Source: Methyloceanibacter sp. (GTDB lineage: Bacteria > Pseudomonadota > Alphaproteobacteria > Rhizobiales > Methyloligellaceae). Taken from it: 6,812 bases of DNA. Of the stretch, positions 1 to 6,169 are shown one piece after another (the stretch's first letter is position 1; each line of letters begins with the position of its first letter). The notes under the pieces are model-generated. The model made no database searches, was not told where the DNA came from, and was given only the letters and a program-made list of their open reading frames with translations. The DNA is taken from assembly GCA_022865725.1 (NCBI GenBank), contig JALHTP010000238.1:1-6812 (forward strand). Direction: 5' to 3'. A program made the position numbers and the translations under genes.

Positions 1-45
1 CCGCGCGGCCGCATCAAGACGATCAAGCGCGCCCGCAAGGCCTGA
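1..45 (+). CDS. C-terminal tail of an unidentified basic protein (5' end outside window)
   Basis: Frame 1 reads PRGRIKTIKRARKA and stops at TGA (43-45). The tail is very rich in Arg and Lys, as in nucleic-acid-binding or ribosome-associated proteins, but 14 residues are too few to name a family. The main support that this is a real gene end is a terminator-like hairpin starting two bases after the stop. The other two forward frames stay open through this stretch, so the frame choice is an inference. Confidence 0.4.
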   Translation, partial: PRGRIKTIKRARKA

Positions 46-46
46 G

Positions 47-77
47 CCTTCGTCCAGCTTGGCTGGCGAAGGAATTT
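47..77 (+). terminator. Hairpin after the upstream gene, probable intrinsic terminator
   Basis: CCTTCG (47-52) pairs with CGAAGG (67-72), and CCAGC (54-58) pairs with GCTGG (62-66). There is a single bulged T at 53 and a TTG loop. The stem has 11 base pairs and is followed by AATTT (73-77), a weak U-tract. Its place directly behind the stop codon at 43-45 fits termination of the upstream transcript. Confidence 0.55.
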
Positions 78-130
78 CGGTCTCCGCGCTGGATTTTCGC
101 TCCCCAAGAATGCAAGGAATGATAGGTTTT

Positions 131-181
131 GGGCCCCGATCGGGGCTCTCTTTGCGGGTTCCGCCGACAGCGCCGATCGGC
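131..181. repeat. Two GATC-centred palindromes in the leader region of the exported-protein gene
   Basis: GCCCCGATCGGGGC at 133-146 is a perfect 14-bp palindrome. As RNA it forms a GC stem with a GATC loop that extends to 131-148 with one G-U pair, followed by TCTTT. A second perfect palindrome, GCCGATCGGC, lies at 172-181. Both share the core CCGATCGG, and their centres are 37 bp apart. They could be a terminator plus chance, or paired protein-binding sites. No convincing promoter boxes were found in 46-230. Confidence 0.4.
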
Positions 182-216
182 AGTCTAACTCCCGCCGTTT
201 CGTTCAAAATCAGTCT

Positions 217-223
217 GGGAGGT
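217..223 (+). promoter_or_regulatory. Shine-Dalgarno site of the exported-protein gene
   Basis: GGGAGGT lies 7 bases before the ATG at 231. This is a near-ideal ribosome binding site and fixes the start, which also puts a clean signal peptide at the N-terminus. Confidence 0.8.
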
Positions 224-230
224 AAGTTTC

Positions 231-839
231 ATGCAGGTTCTCATCGCGTCAGTCAGAGTCGCCTTCGCTCTCGCTTTTTCTCTCATCTTCATCGACGCCG
301 CAAAGGCCCAACAGCCGGTTGAAGTCGAAACCGACGCGGGCGTCGTCACCATGGTCGTAACCGTCGAGGCGATCGACGCCACCCGGCAGGTCGTGACGCT
401 TGTCGGGCCCCACAATAATTGGGTGGTGGTCAAGGTCGGGCCCGAGCACCTCAAGCTGATCAAGCTCAAGGAGAAGATCACCATCAGCTATGCCGACGAG
501 GTGGCCGTGGCGCTGCGCAAGGTGGACGAGCCCAAGCCGGGAGATACCATCGAGCAGGAAGAAACCTCGGGCATGAACATGAACGCGCCGACCGTCGCCG
601 AGCAGGATTGGGTCGAGGCGACGCCGCAGGGCGCCACCGATCTCACCACCATCGAGATCACCGACACGGTGGCCGCGATCAACAAGCAGCAGCGCAGCAT
701 CACCTTCGCCGGCACCGGCGGTAAGACCCGCACCATCAAGGTCGATCCAAGCGTGCAGGGCTTCAATCAGGTCCAGGTCGGCGACATGGTCGTGCTCGAG
801 ATCACCCGCGCGGTGGCCGTGAACGTCAAGCCGGTCTAG
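231..839 (+). CDS. Exported protein of unknown function with two tandem copies of a small beta-rich domain
   Basis: This is a 202-residue protein with no function I can name. Residues 1-26 form a signal peptide: a hydrophobic core around 8-22 and an AKA|QQ cleavage site after residue 26, so the mature protein should be periplasmic or secreted. The mature part holds two related segments, about residues 41-98 and 141-202. Each runs as a TVxAI start, a basic/polar turn, two beta-like strands, a KVGP or KVDP motif, a K/Q-rich turn (LIKLKEK; FNQVQVGD) and a strand ending in V-A-V. The linker (99-140) is acidic and contains MNMN (115-118). I have seen similar VEAID...VKVGPE...VKVGD patterns in small periplasmic proteins of Proteobacteria, but I know of no established role. 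It has its own ribosome binding site and is followed by a strong hairpin, so it is probably a single-gene unit. There is no sign of a link with sarcosine metabolism. Confidence 0.85.
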   Translation: MQVLIASVRVAFALAFSLIFIDAAKAQQPVEVETDAGVVTMVVTVEAIDATRQVVTLVGPHNNWVVVKVGPEHLKLIKLKEKITISYADEVAVALRKVDEPKPGDTIEQEETSGMNMNAPTVAEQDWVEATPQGATDLTTIEITDTVAAINKQQRSITFAGTGGKTRTIKVDPSVQGFNQVQVGDMVVLEITRAVAVNVKPV

Positions 840-868
840 TCAGTCCGCCGCATCTTTCAGGAACTCCG

Positions 869-901
869 CGTGACGCCCGGCGTTTTTCGTCGGGCGTCAC
901 G
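869..901. terminator. Strong perfect hairpin between convergent genes, candidate bidirectional terminator
   Basis: CGTGACGCCCG (869-879) is the exact inverse of CGGGCGTCACG (891-901). The inner bases 880-882 and 888-890 also pair with one G-U wobble, giving a 14-bp stem with a TTTTT loop (883-887). It lies 30 bp after the stop of the exported-protein gene and beyond the end of the convergent soxG. No T-run follows the stem on either strand, so it is either an atypical terminator or an mRNA 3' stabilising structure. Confidence 0.6.
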
Positions 902-924
902 AGGAAGGCGAGCTGAAGCTCAAA

Positions 925-999
925 GCGTGGGGTGGGCAACGGCGACGTCCGTTGCCCACGTTCGATTGGTGGGCACGCTTCGCTTTGCCCACCCTACGC
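925..999. repeat. Compound palindromic intergenic repeat (REP/BIME-like, GTGGGCAA...TTGCCCAC family)
   Basis: Two hairpins lie side by side. GTGGGCAACGG (932-942) pairs with CCGTTGCCCAC (949-959), and GGTGGGCA (968-975) pairs with TGCCCACC (986-993). The outer ends are also inverted copies: GCGTGGGGTGGGCAA (925-939) against TTGCCCACCCTACGC (985-999), 14 of 15 matching. On the minus strand the right part reads GTAGGGTGGGCAAAGCG..., a motif I recognise from memory as a dispersed intergenic repeat in Bradyrhizobium-type genomes. The element overlaps the end of soxG, whose TAG stop (996-994) lies inside it. Such elements have no coding content and may be spread by a REP-associated transposase acting in trans, though none is visible here. 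Confidence 0.75.
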
Positions 1000-1602
1000 C
1001 GCAACCTCGTAGCCAAACTCGGCGGACGACGCAGTGAGCCAGCGCCAGAAGCTTTGCGACACGCTGCGGAACATGGCGATGTCGTAGCTCCGCGTGTCCT
1101 CGGTTTGCCAGAGCTGCACGCCCATCAGCGCAATCACGCTGGTGGCGGCGCTGCCCAAGGGGAAGGCCCTTGGGTCGAGGTCGATGGGAAGGCCCTTGGC
1201 GAGCACGTCGCGGGCGCGCGGGCCGCTCACTCTGATCACCGTCCGTCCGCCGCTCTGGTCGGAAATCGACGCGAGCCCCGCGAGACGTTGCGCGAGATCC
1301 CGCGCGAGTGCCTCGGCGCCAAGACCTTCCGACATGGCGAGCCATTGGCCCGGCCCCGTGCCGACAAAGCCGACCTTAGGCCCCTTTGCGGCACGCGAGC
1401 TGTCAGGAAGCTCGACGCCATAGACGTTGGCGATAGCCGCCTTCAAGGAGTCGGCCTGTCCTTTGCGGCAAGCGACCGTGGCGAGGGCGAGCCCGACGCG
1501 CTCACTGATGACCACGCCGGGCTCGCCCTCGGCCTTGCCGAAGCGGCCGGGCACGGCGATGCCGGCAAGGGCAGAGACGGGGCGGAGATGCCGGTCAGAC
1601 AC
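994..1602 (-). CDS. soxG: Sarcosine oxidase gamma subunit
   Basis: This is the smallest folate-domain-like subunit of heterotetrameric sarcosine oxidase, at 202 residues, normal for the family. SoxG has a GcvT-like fold and packs against SoxA in the cytoplasmic complex; it has no catalytic site of its own. Family signatures seen are SDQSGGRTVIRVSGPRARDV (114-133), the LPIDLDPRAFPLG segment (138-150) followed by IALMGVQLW (157-165), and a YDIAMFRSVSQSFWRWL (173-189) C-terminal block. The start is set at GTG 1602: AAGGGGAG (1617-1610) lies 7 bases ahead, and the resulting SDRHLRPVSALAG matches the usual N-terminus. Reading further upstream (to 1812) only adds an Arg/Ser-rich shadow of soxA. It overlaps the soxA end by 8 bases, implying coupled translation. 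The TAG stop falls inside a palindromic repeat, so the extreme C-terminus may have been set by repeat insertion. Confidence 0.93.
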   Translation of the reverse strand: MSDRHLRPVSALAGIAVPGRFGKAEGEPGVVISERVGLALATVACRKGQADSLKAAIANVYGVELPDSSRAAKGPKVGFVGTGPGQWLAMSEGLGAEALARDLAQRLAGLASISDQSGGRTVIRVSGPRARDVLAKGLPIDLDPRAFPLGSAATSVIALMGVQLWQTEDTRSYDIAMFRSVSQSFWRWLTASSAEFGYEVAA

Positions 1603-4573
1603 GGAGACGCTCCCCTTCCGGATCGATGAAGCAAGGCGGACGCACCTCGACCAGGACATCGCCGCCCCGCACCGGATCGTAAGCGCGCACGATCTCGCCC
1701 AGCCGCTCCGGCCCGCGCGCGAGCAGGCCAAGGCCGAGCCAATGGCCGAGCGAGGGCGAGAACGCGACCGAGGTGACGTAGCCCTGGTCGTTCTTGGCGG
1801 TGGGCTCCGCATCTTTCGGAATGAGATGGGCGCCGGCGCGCAAGCGCTCCGCCGGATCGAGAGGCCTTAAGCCCACCAGCGACGGGCGCTCACGATCGGT
1901 CAGCGCCGGCCGCGCCGCCATGAAGCGGCCGATGAAATCCTTTTTCGCCGAGAGCATCTTGCCGAAGCCGAGATCGTGCGCGCTGGTCTGGCCGTTCAGC
2001 TCGCTGCCGGCCGGGTGCCCCTTCTCGATGCGAAGCACGCCAAGCGCCTCGGTACCGTAAGGCGCGATGCCGTAGGCGGCGCCCGCCTCCAGAATCGCCC
2101 GCATCAAACTCTCGCCGAACCGCGCCGGCACGGCGATCTCGTAAGCCAGCTCGCCGGAGAAAGAGAGGCGGTAAAGGCGCCCCGGCGTGCCGCCGCACAC
2201 CGTGACATCCCCGCAGGCGAGATAGGGAAAGGCGGCATTGGAGAGATCGTGCGCGGAATCGACGACGCCCTGGAGCACGTCGCGCGCGCGAGGCCCGGCG
2301 ACGGCGAACTGCGCCCATTGCTCGGTGACCGAGACCAGCTCCACGTCGAGCTCGGGCCAGAGGCATTGCTGGCAGAATTCGAGATGCTGCATCACCTTGA
2401 CCGCGTTGGCAGTGGTGGTGGTCATGAAATAATGATCGTCGGTGAGCCGCGCTGTGGTGCCGTCATCGAGCACGAAGCCGTCCTCGCGCAGCATCAGCCC
2501 GTAGCGCGCTTTGCCCACCGGCAGCGTCGAGAAGGTATTGGCATAGACGCGGTCGAGAAAGATGCCGGCGTCCCTCCCCTGCACGTCGATCTTGCCGAGC
2601 GTCGAGACGTCGCACACCCCGACCTGATTGTGCACCGTCCACACTTCGCGATTCACCGAATCCTGCGGCTCCTCACTCTTCCACGGATAATAGAGCGCGC
2701 GCAGCCACGGTCCCGTCTCGACAAAGACGGCGCCCTGCTCCTCGGCCCAACCATGCGACGGCGCGAGGCGCGCGGGGCGGAAGTCCTGCCCGCGGTGATG
2801 CCCGGCAAAGGCTGCGATGGCGACCGGGACAAAAGGCGGGCGAAACGTCGTGGTGCCGACCGCGCCGATATAGCGCCCGGTCACGGACGCAAGCACCGCC
2901 GCGCCGTTGGCGTTGGCGGTCTTGCCCTGATCGGTCGCCATGCCGAGCGTGGTGTAGCGCTTGAGATGCTCAGGAATGCGGAAGCCTTCGCGCGCCGCGA
3001 GCTTCACATCAGAGACCGTCACGTCGTTCTGGAAATCGACGAAGGCCTTGCCACGGCTTTTGGCGACTTGCCACAGCGGGCTTGCGGTCGCGCTTGCATC
3101 CTCTGCGGCGGGAGCGCGCCCTGCCGATGCTGAGAAGCCGCAGTCTGAGGCGGCCGCAGCACCGGCGGATTGGCCCTCGGCAAGGCATGAAGCCAAGCCA
3201 AACGCGCCTTTGGCCGCGCCCGCGACACTCATGCCCGGCGGCAGCGTGCCTGGGACGAGCGCTGACAGGCCATCGTTCCACACAGGCTTGCCGTTGAGAT
3301 GCGTGGTGAGGTGCACAGTCGGAGCCCAGCCGCCAGACATGGCGACGAGGTCGCAATCGAACCGCTCGGTCCTGCCGGCCGCGTCGCTGACCTCGACGCT
3401 GTTCACGCCCTGTCGCCCGCGCACGCGCTCGATGACTGAGCCTTTCAGATAGCGCGCGTTTGCCGTCTCGGCCGCTCCTTGCGCTCCCGGCGAAACGCCC
3501 TTTCGCGCATCGACGAGCGCTGCCACCTCAACTCCCGCGTCTGCCAAATCGACGGCGGCGCGGAAGGCATCGTCATTGTCGGCGAAGACGACCGCGCGCC
3601 GGCCCGGCGCCACTCCATACCGGTTCACATAGCTCCGCACGGCGCCGGCCAGCATGATGCCCGGACGGTCGTTGTCGCCGAACACGATGGGGCGCTCGAT
3701 GGCGCCGGAAGCGAGCACTGCACGCTTGGCCACGATGCGCCACAGGCGCTGGCGCGGCTCGTGCACTGGCGGCACGGCGACATGATCGTTGACCCGCTCG
3801 ATTGCGGCATAGGTGCCGCCGTCATAAACCCCGACCACGCTGGTGCGCCGCAGGATGCGGCAGTCGGGAAGGCTTTCGAGCTCGGCCTCGACCGTCTCGA
3901 CAAAGTCGAGCGCGGGGCGGCCGTCGATCGCATGGCGCTCGGCGAGAAGCCGTCCGCCGAGCCGGAAATCCTCCTCGCACAGGATCACCCGCGCGCCGGA
4001 TCGCGCGGCGGCAAGCGCGGCGGCCAGCCCCGCCGGCCCCGCGCCAATCACCAGCACATCGCAGAAGGCGTTCGCCTTTTCGTAATGATCGGGGTCCGGG
4101 GCATCCGCGGCGCGGCCAAGGCCAGCGGCACGGCGGATCGCCGGCTCATACACCTTCTCCCAGAAGGACGCGGGCCACATGAAAGTCTTGTAGTAGAAGC
4201 CGGCGCCGAAGATCGGCGAGAAGATCTGGTTGGCCGCCAGCACATCGAATTTCAGCGACGGCCAGCGATTCTGGCTCGCGGCGTCGAGCCCGTCATAAAG
4301 CTCGATAGTGGTGGCGCGGGTGTTGGGCTCGCGGCGCGCACCGTTGCGAAGCTCGACCAGCGCGTTCGGCTCCTCAGAGCCTGCGGCGAGGATCCCGCGC
4401 GGGCGATGATATTTGAAGGAGCGGCCGACGAGGCGGATGTTATTGGCGAGCAGCGCCGAGGCGAGCGTATCGCCGCGATGGCCGGTGAGCGGCTGGCCGT
4501 CAAAGCTGAAGCGAACCCTCTTCGACCGATCGATGAGGCCGCCTTTGGCAAGGCGGTTGGGCTGGACGGTCAT
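1595..4573 (-). CDS. soxA: Sarcosine oxidase alpha subunit
   Basis: This 992-residue protein is the large subunit of the tetrameric enzyme, full length for the family. It binds NAD+ and tetrahydrofolate and accepts the methyl carbon of sarcosine to form 5,10-methylene-THF. Domains in order: an N-terminal 2Fe-2S-ferredoxin-like fold without cluster cysteines (about 15-100); a pyridine-nucleotide oxidoreductase core with VLVIGAGPAGLAAALAAARS (173-192, GxGxxG at 177-182) and EEDFRLGG (200-207); a second dinucleotide-binding strand-turn (VVFADNDDAF, 328-337); an Ala/Ser-rich linker (about 472-498); and a GcvT-like aminomethyltransferase domain (about 605-890) with its C-terminal barrel (about 897-985). 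The GcvT signature GELAYEIAVP (807-816) followed by GIAPYGTEALGVLRIEKG (835-852) marks the folate domain. The ATG overlaps the soxD stop as ATGA (4573-4570), and no strong ribosome binding site is visible, so translation is probably coupled to soxD. Identification is secure. Confidence 0.97.
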   Translation of the reverse strand: MTVQPNRLAKGGLIDRSKRVRFSFDGQPLTGHRGDTLASALLANNIRLVGRSFKYHRPRGILAAGSEEPNALVELRNGARREPNTRATTIELYDGLDAASQNRWPSLKFDVLAANQIFSPIFGAGFYYKTFMWPASFWEKVYEPAIRRAAGLGRAADAPDPDHYEKANAFCDVLVIGAGPAGLAAALAAARSGARVILCEEDFRLGGRLLAERHAIDGRPALDFVETVEAELESLPDCRILRRTSVVGVYDGGTYAAIERVNDHVAVPPVHEPRQRLWRIVAKRAVLASGAIERPIVFGDNDRPGIMLAGAVRSYVNRYGVAPGRRAVVFADNDDAFRAAVDLADAGVEVAALVDARKGVSPGAQGAAETANARYLKGSVIERVRGRQGVNSVEVSDAAGRTERFDCDLVAMSGGWAPTVHLTTHLNGKPVWNDGLSALVPGTLPPGMSVAGAAKGAFGLASCLAEGQSAGAAAASDCGFSASAGRAPAAEDASATASPLWQVAKSRGKAFVDFQNDVTVSDVKLAAREGFRIPEHLKRYTTLGMATDQGKTANANGAAVLASVTGRYIGAVGTTTFRPPFVPVAIAAFAGHHRGQDFRPARLAPSHGWAEEQGAVFVETGPWLRALYYPWKSEEPQDSVNREVWTVHNQVGVCDVSTLGKIDVQGRDAGIFLDRVYANTFSTLPVGKARYGLMLREDGFVLDDGTTARLTDDHYFMTTTTANAVKVMQHLEFCQQCLWPELDVELVSVTEQWAQFAVAGPRARDVLQGVVDSAHDLSNAAFPYLACGDVTVCGGTPGRLYRLSFSGELAYEIAVPARFGESLMRAILEAGAAYGIAPYGTEALGVLRIEKGHPAGSELNGQTSAHDLGFGKMLSAKKDFIGRFMAARPALTDRERPSLVGLRPLDPAERLRAGAHLIPKDAEPTAKNDQGYVTSVAFSPSLGHWLGLGLLARGPERLGEIVRAYDPVRGGDVLVEVRPPCFIDPEGERLRV
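1610..1617 (-). promoter_or_regulatory. Shine-Dalgarno site of soxG, inside the soxA 3' end
   Basis: AAGGGGAG on the minus strand is followed by 7 bases and then GTG (1602-1600). It decides the soxG start and shows that soxG can recruit ribosomes by itself although it overlaps soxA. Confidence 0.75.
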
Positions 4574-4839
4574 GGCGCGATCGCCCCGCTCGCGAACTCC
4601 ACTGCGACGATCTCATGCGTGGTGATGTTGCGGGTCACCACCAGCCAGGCATGACAGCCCGCGCTGTGATGCCAGTGCTCCTTGTGCAGCCCGGCCGGAT
4701 TGTCCCGGAAATAGACGTAATCGACCCAGGCCTCGCGCGCTTCAGGCTCGAGGCTCTGCGGCCGCTTCACGGTGGCGTCGCCGCGATAGGTGAATTCCTC
4801 GAGCGCCCGCTCGCCGCAATAGGGACATTTGATCCGCAT
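4570..4839 (-). CDS. soxD: Sarcosine oxidase delta subunit (zinc protein)
   Basis: This 89-residue protein is the small zinc-binding subunit of the tetrameric sarcosine oxidase, of typical length. The zinc site is readable: CPYC (C5, C8) near the N-terminus, and H58 with C62 in HWHHSAGC (55-62). The spacing agrees, with a one-residue shift, with the Cys6/Cys9/His59/Cys63 ligands recalled for the Corynebacterium enzyme. The conserved core VDYVYFRDNPAG (39-50) leads into the second ligand pair, and the RNITTHEI block (70-77) follows. The start is ATG 4839, giving the standard MRIKCPYCG; a TTG at 4854 in the same frame would add five residues overlapping the soxB stop. GAGG (4852-4849) lies 9 bases before the ATG. 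It begins 11 bases after soxB and shares ATGA with soxA. Confidence 0.95.
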   Translation of the reverse strand: MRIKCPYCGERALEEFTYRGDATVKRPQSLEPEAREAWVDYVYFRDNPAGLHKEHWHHSAGCHAWLVVTRNITTHEIVAVEFASGAIAP

Positions 4840-4848
4840 GGCCTTTCG

Positions 4849-4852
4849 CCTC
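4849..4852 (-). promoter_or_regulatory. Shine-Dalgarno site of soxD overlapping the soxB stop
   Basis: GAGG on the minus strand overlaps the last bases of the soxB TGA (4853-4851) and is 9 bases from the soxD ATG (4839). It favours the ATG over the upstream TTG at 4854. Confidence 0.6.
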
Positions 4853-6101
4853 AATGCAGGTTCGGTTGCGCGCCCATGCCCTTCTCATCGATCACGCGGC
4901 CTTGCGCGAAACGGTCGAGACGATAGGCGGCGGCGAGAGGATGCGGCTCGTTCTTGGCGATCAGATGGGCGAAGCAGAAGCCGGAAGCAGGTGTGGCCTT
5001 GAAGCCGCCATAGCACCAGCCGGCGTTGAGATAGAGGCCGTCGATCGGCGTGAGGTCGATGATCGGCGAGCCGTCCATGGTCATGTCGAGCAGCCCGCCC
5101 CAGGAGCGCAGGATGCGCAACCGCCCGATCACCGGCATCAGCGCCATGCCGCCCTCGCACACATCCTCGATCACCGGCAGATTGCCGCGCTGGGCGTAGG
5201 AATTGTAGCCTTCGATATCGCCGCCGAAGACGAGCCCGCCTTTGTCGGACTGGCTGACATAGAAATGCCCGGCGCCGAAGGTCATCACCACGTCGATCAA
5301 GGGCTTCACGCCCTCGGTGACGAAGGCCTGCACCGAATGGCTCTCGATGGGGAGCCGTAAGCCCGCCAGCGAGGCGACGCGCGTGGAGTTGCCGGCGCAA
5401 GAGAGCGCGACCTTCTTAGCGCCGATGAAGCCCTTCTCCGTCTCGACGCCGATCACGCGACCATTCTCGATGCGAAAGCCCGTGGCGGCGCAATTCTGGA
5501 TGATGTCGACGCCGCGCCCGTCGGCGGCCCGCGCATAGCCCCAGGCGACCGCGTCATGCCGCACCGTGCCGCCGCGCTTCTGCAACAGTCCGCCGCGGAT
5601 AGGAAAGCGCGCATTGTCGAAATCGACGAAGGGCACGAGCGCCTTGACCTGCTCGCGGTCGAGCAGCTCGGCATCGACGCCATGCAGCCGCATGGCGTTG
5701 CCGCGCCTGGCATAGGCGTCGCGCTGCGGGTCCGAATGGAAGACGTTCAGCACGCCACGCTGGCTGACCATGGCGTTGTAGTTGAGATCCTGCTCCAGCC
5801 CCTCCCAGAGTTTCATCGACCATTCGTAGAAGGGGAGATTGCCGGGGAGCAGATAATTAGAGCGGATGATGGTGGTGTTGCGCCCGACATTGCCGGAGCC
5901 GATATAGCTTTTCTCCACCACTGCGATATTGGTGATGCCGTGTTCCTTGGCGAGATAATGCGCGGTGGCGAGCCCATGCCCGCCGCCGCCCACGATCACC
6001 ACGTCATAAGCGGGCTTAGGTTGCGGCTCGCGCCAGATCGGCTTCCAGTTTCGGTTGCCGGTGACGGCATTGGCGAGCAGGCTGGCGAGCGAATAGCGCA
6101 T
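4851..6101 (-). CDS. soxB: Sarcosine oxidase beta subunit (flavin subunit)
   Basis: This 416-residue protein is the catalytic flavoprotein subunit, which oxidises sarcosine at a noncovalent FAD and carries the covalent FMN that passes electrons to O2. An N-terminal MRYSLASLLANAV (1-13) precedes the FAD-binding Rossmann motif DVVIVGGGGHGLATAHYLA (33-51) and the ribose-binding acid in VVEK (61-64). The GNVGRNTTIIRSNYLL stretch (70-85) is typical of the family. His182 in GGTVRHDAVAWGYAR (177-191) corresponds to the histidine that links FMN in known enzymes. The C-terminal MDGSPIID (342-349) and LYLNAGWCYGGFKATPASG (356-374) complete the DAO-type fold. The start is chosen at ATG 6101 because MRYSL is the family N-terminus and gives the usual 416 residues. 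In-frame ATGs at 6140 and 6161 and a GTG at 6191 would add unconserved residues and run through the candidate operator. No good ribosome binding site precedes 6101. First gene of the operon. Confidence 0.97.
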   Translation of the reverse strand: MRYSLASLLANAVTGNRNWKPIWREPQPKPAYDVVIVGGGGHGLATAHYLAKEHGITNIAVVEKSYIGSGNVGRNTTIIRSNYLLPGNLPFYEWSMKLWEGLEQDLNYNAMVSQRGVLNVFHSDPQRDAYARRGNAMRLHGVDAELLDREQVKALVPFVDFDNARFPIRGGLLQKRGGTVRHDAVAWGYARAADGRGVDIIQNCAATGFRIENGRVIGVETEKGFIGAKKVALSCAGNSTRVASLAGLRLPIESHSVQAFVTEGVKPLIDVVMTFGAGHFYVSQSDKGGLVFGGDIEGYNSYAQRGNLPVIEDVCEGGMALMPVIGRLRILRSWGGLLDMTMDGSPIIDLTPIDGLYLNAGWCYGGFKATPASGFCFAHLIAKNEPHPLAAAYRLDRFAQGRVIDEKGMGAQPNLH

Positions 6102-6132
6102 CTTTGTATCTTGCGCCACGCCGCATCCCCCG

Positions 6133-6169
6133 ATTGACATTTCGCGCCGCTTAATTGACATTCTGCGAC
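6133..6169. promoter_or_regulatory. 21-bp-phased direct repeat between soxB and the regulator, candidate AraC-type operator
   Basis: ATTGACATTTCGCGCC (6133-6148) and ATTGACATTCTGCGAC (6154-6169) match at 13 of 16 positions, including the first nine, and start 21 bp apart. That is two helical turns and resembles the I1/I2 arrangement bound by AraC-family dimers. The right copy ends at the base before the regulator ATG. Each copy also contains TTGACA (6134-6139 and 6155-6160), identical to a -35 hexamer, so promoter function is an alternative or additional reading. Confidence 0.55.
6134..6162 (+). promoter_or_regulatory. Possible promoter of the regulator gene
   Basis: TTGACA (6134-6139) is a perfect -35 box. 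A 17-bp spacer leads to GACATT (6157-6162), which matches the -10 consensus at only 3 of 6 positions. A start 7-8 bases further on would fall at about 6169-6170, on the ATG itself. Weak, because the -10 box is poor. Confidence 0.3.

Noticed and set aside
59..322. 87-codon plus-strand open frame overlapping the start of the exported-protein gene
   Set aside because: It has no ribosome binding site, crosses the palindromes, and runs out of frame through a clear signal-peptide coding region.
1603..1812. Longer soxG start reaching back to 1812
   Set aside because: The added residues are an Arg/Ser-rich out-of-frame reading of soxA; the GTG at 1602 has a proper ribosome binding site and gives the expected N-terminus.
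1976..3133. 385-codon open frame on the plus strand opposite soxA
   Set aside because: Same reason: a frame mirror of a long conserved gene, with no family signature and no ribosome binding site context.
3479..4654. 391-codon open frame on the plus strand opposite soxA
   Set aside because: It is the complement of an intact, well-conserved soxA. Its composition (His, Arg, Gly, Asp rich) is typical of an antisense shadow in GC-rich DNA, and it has no recognisable domain.
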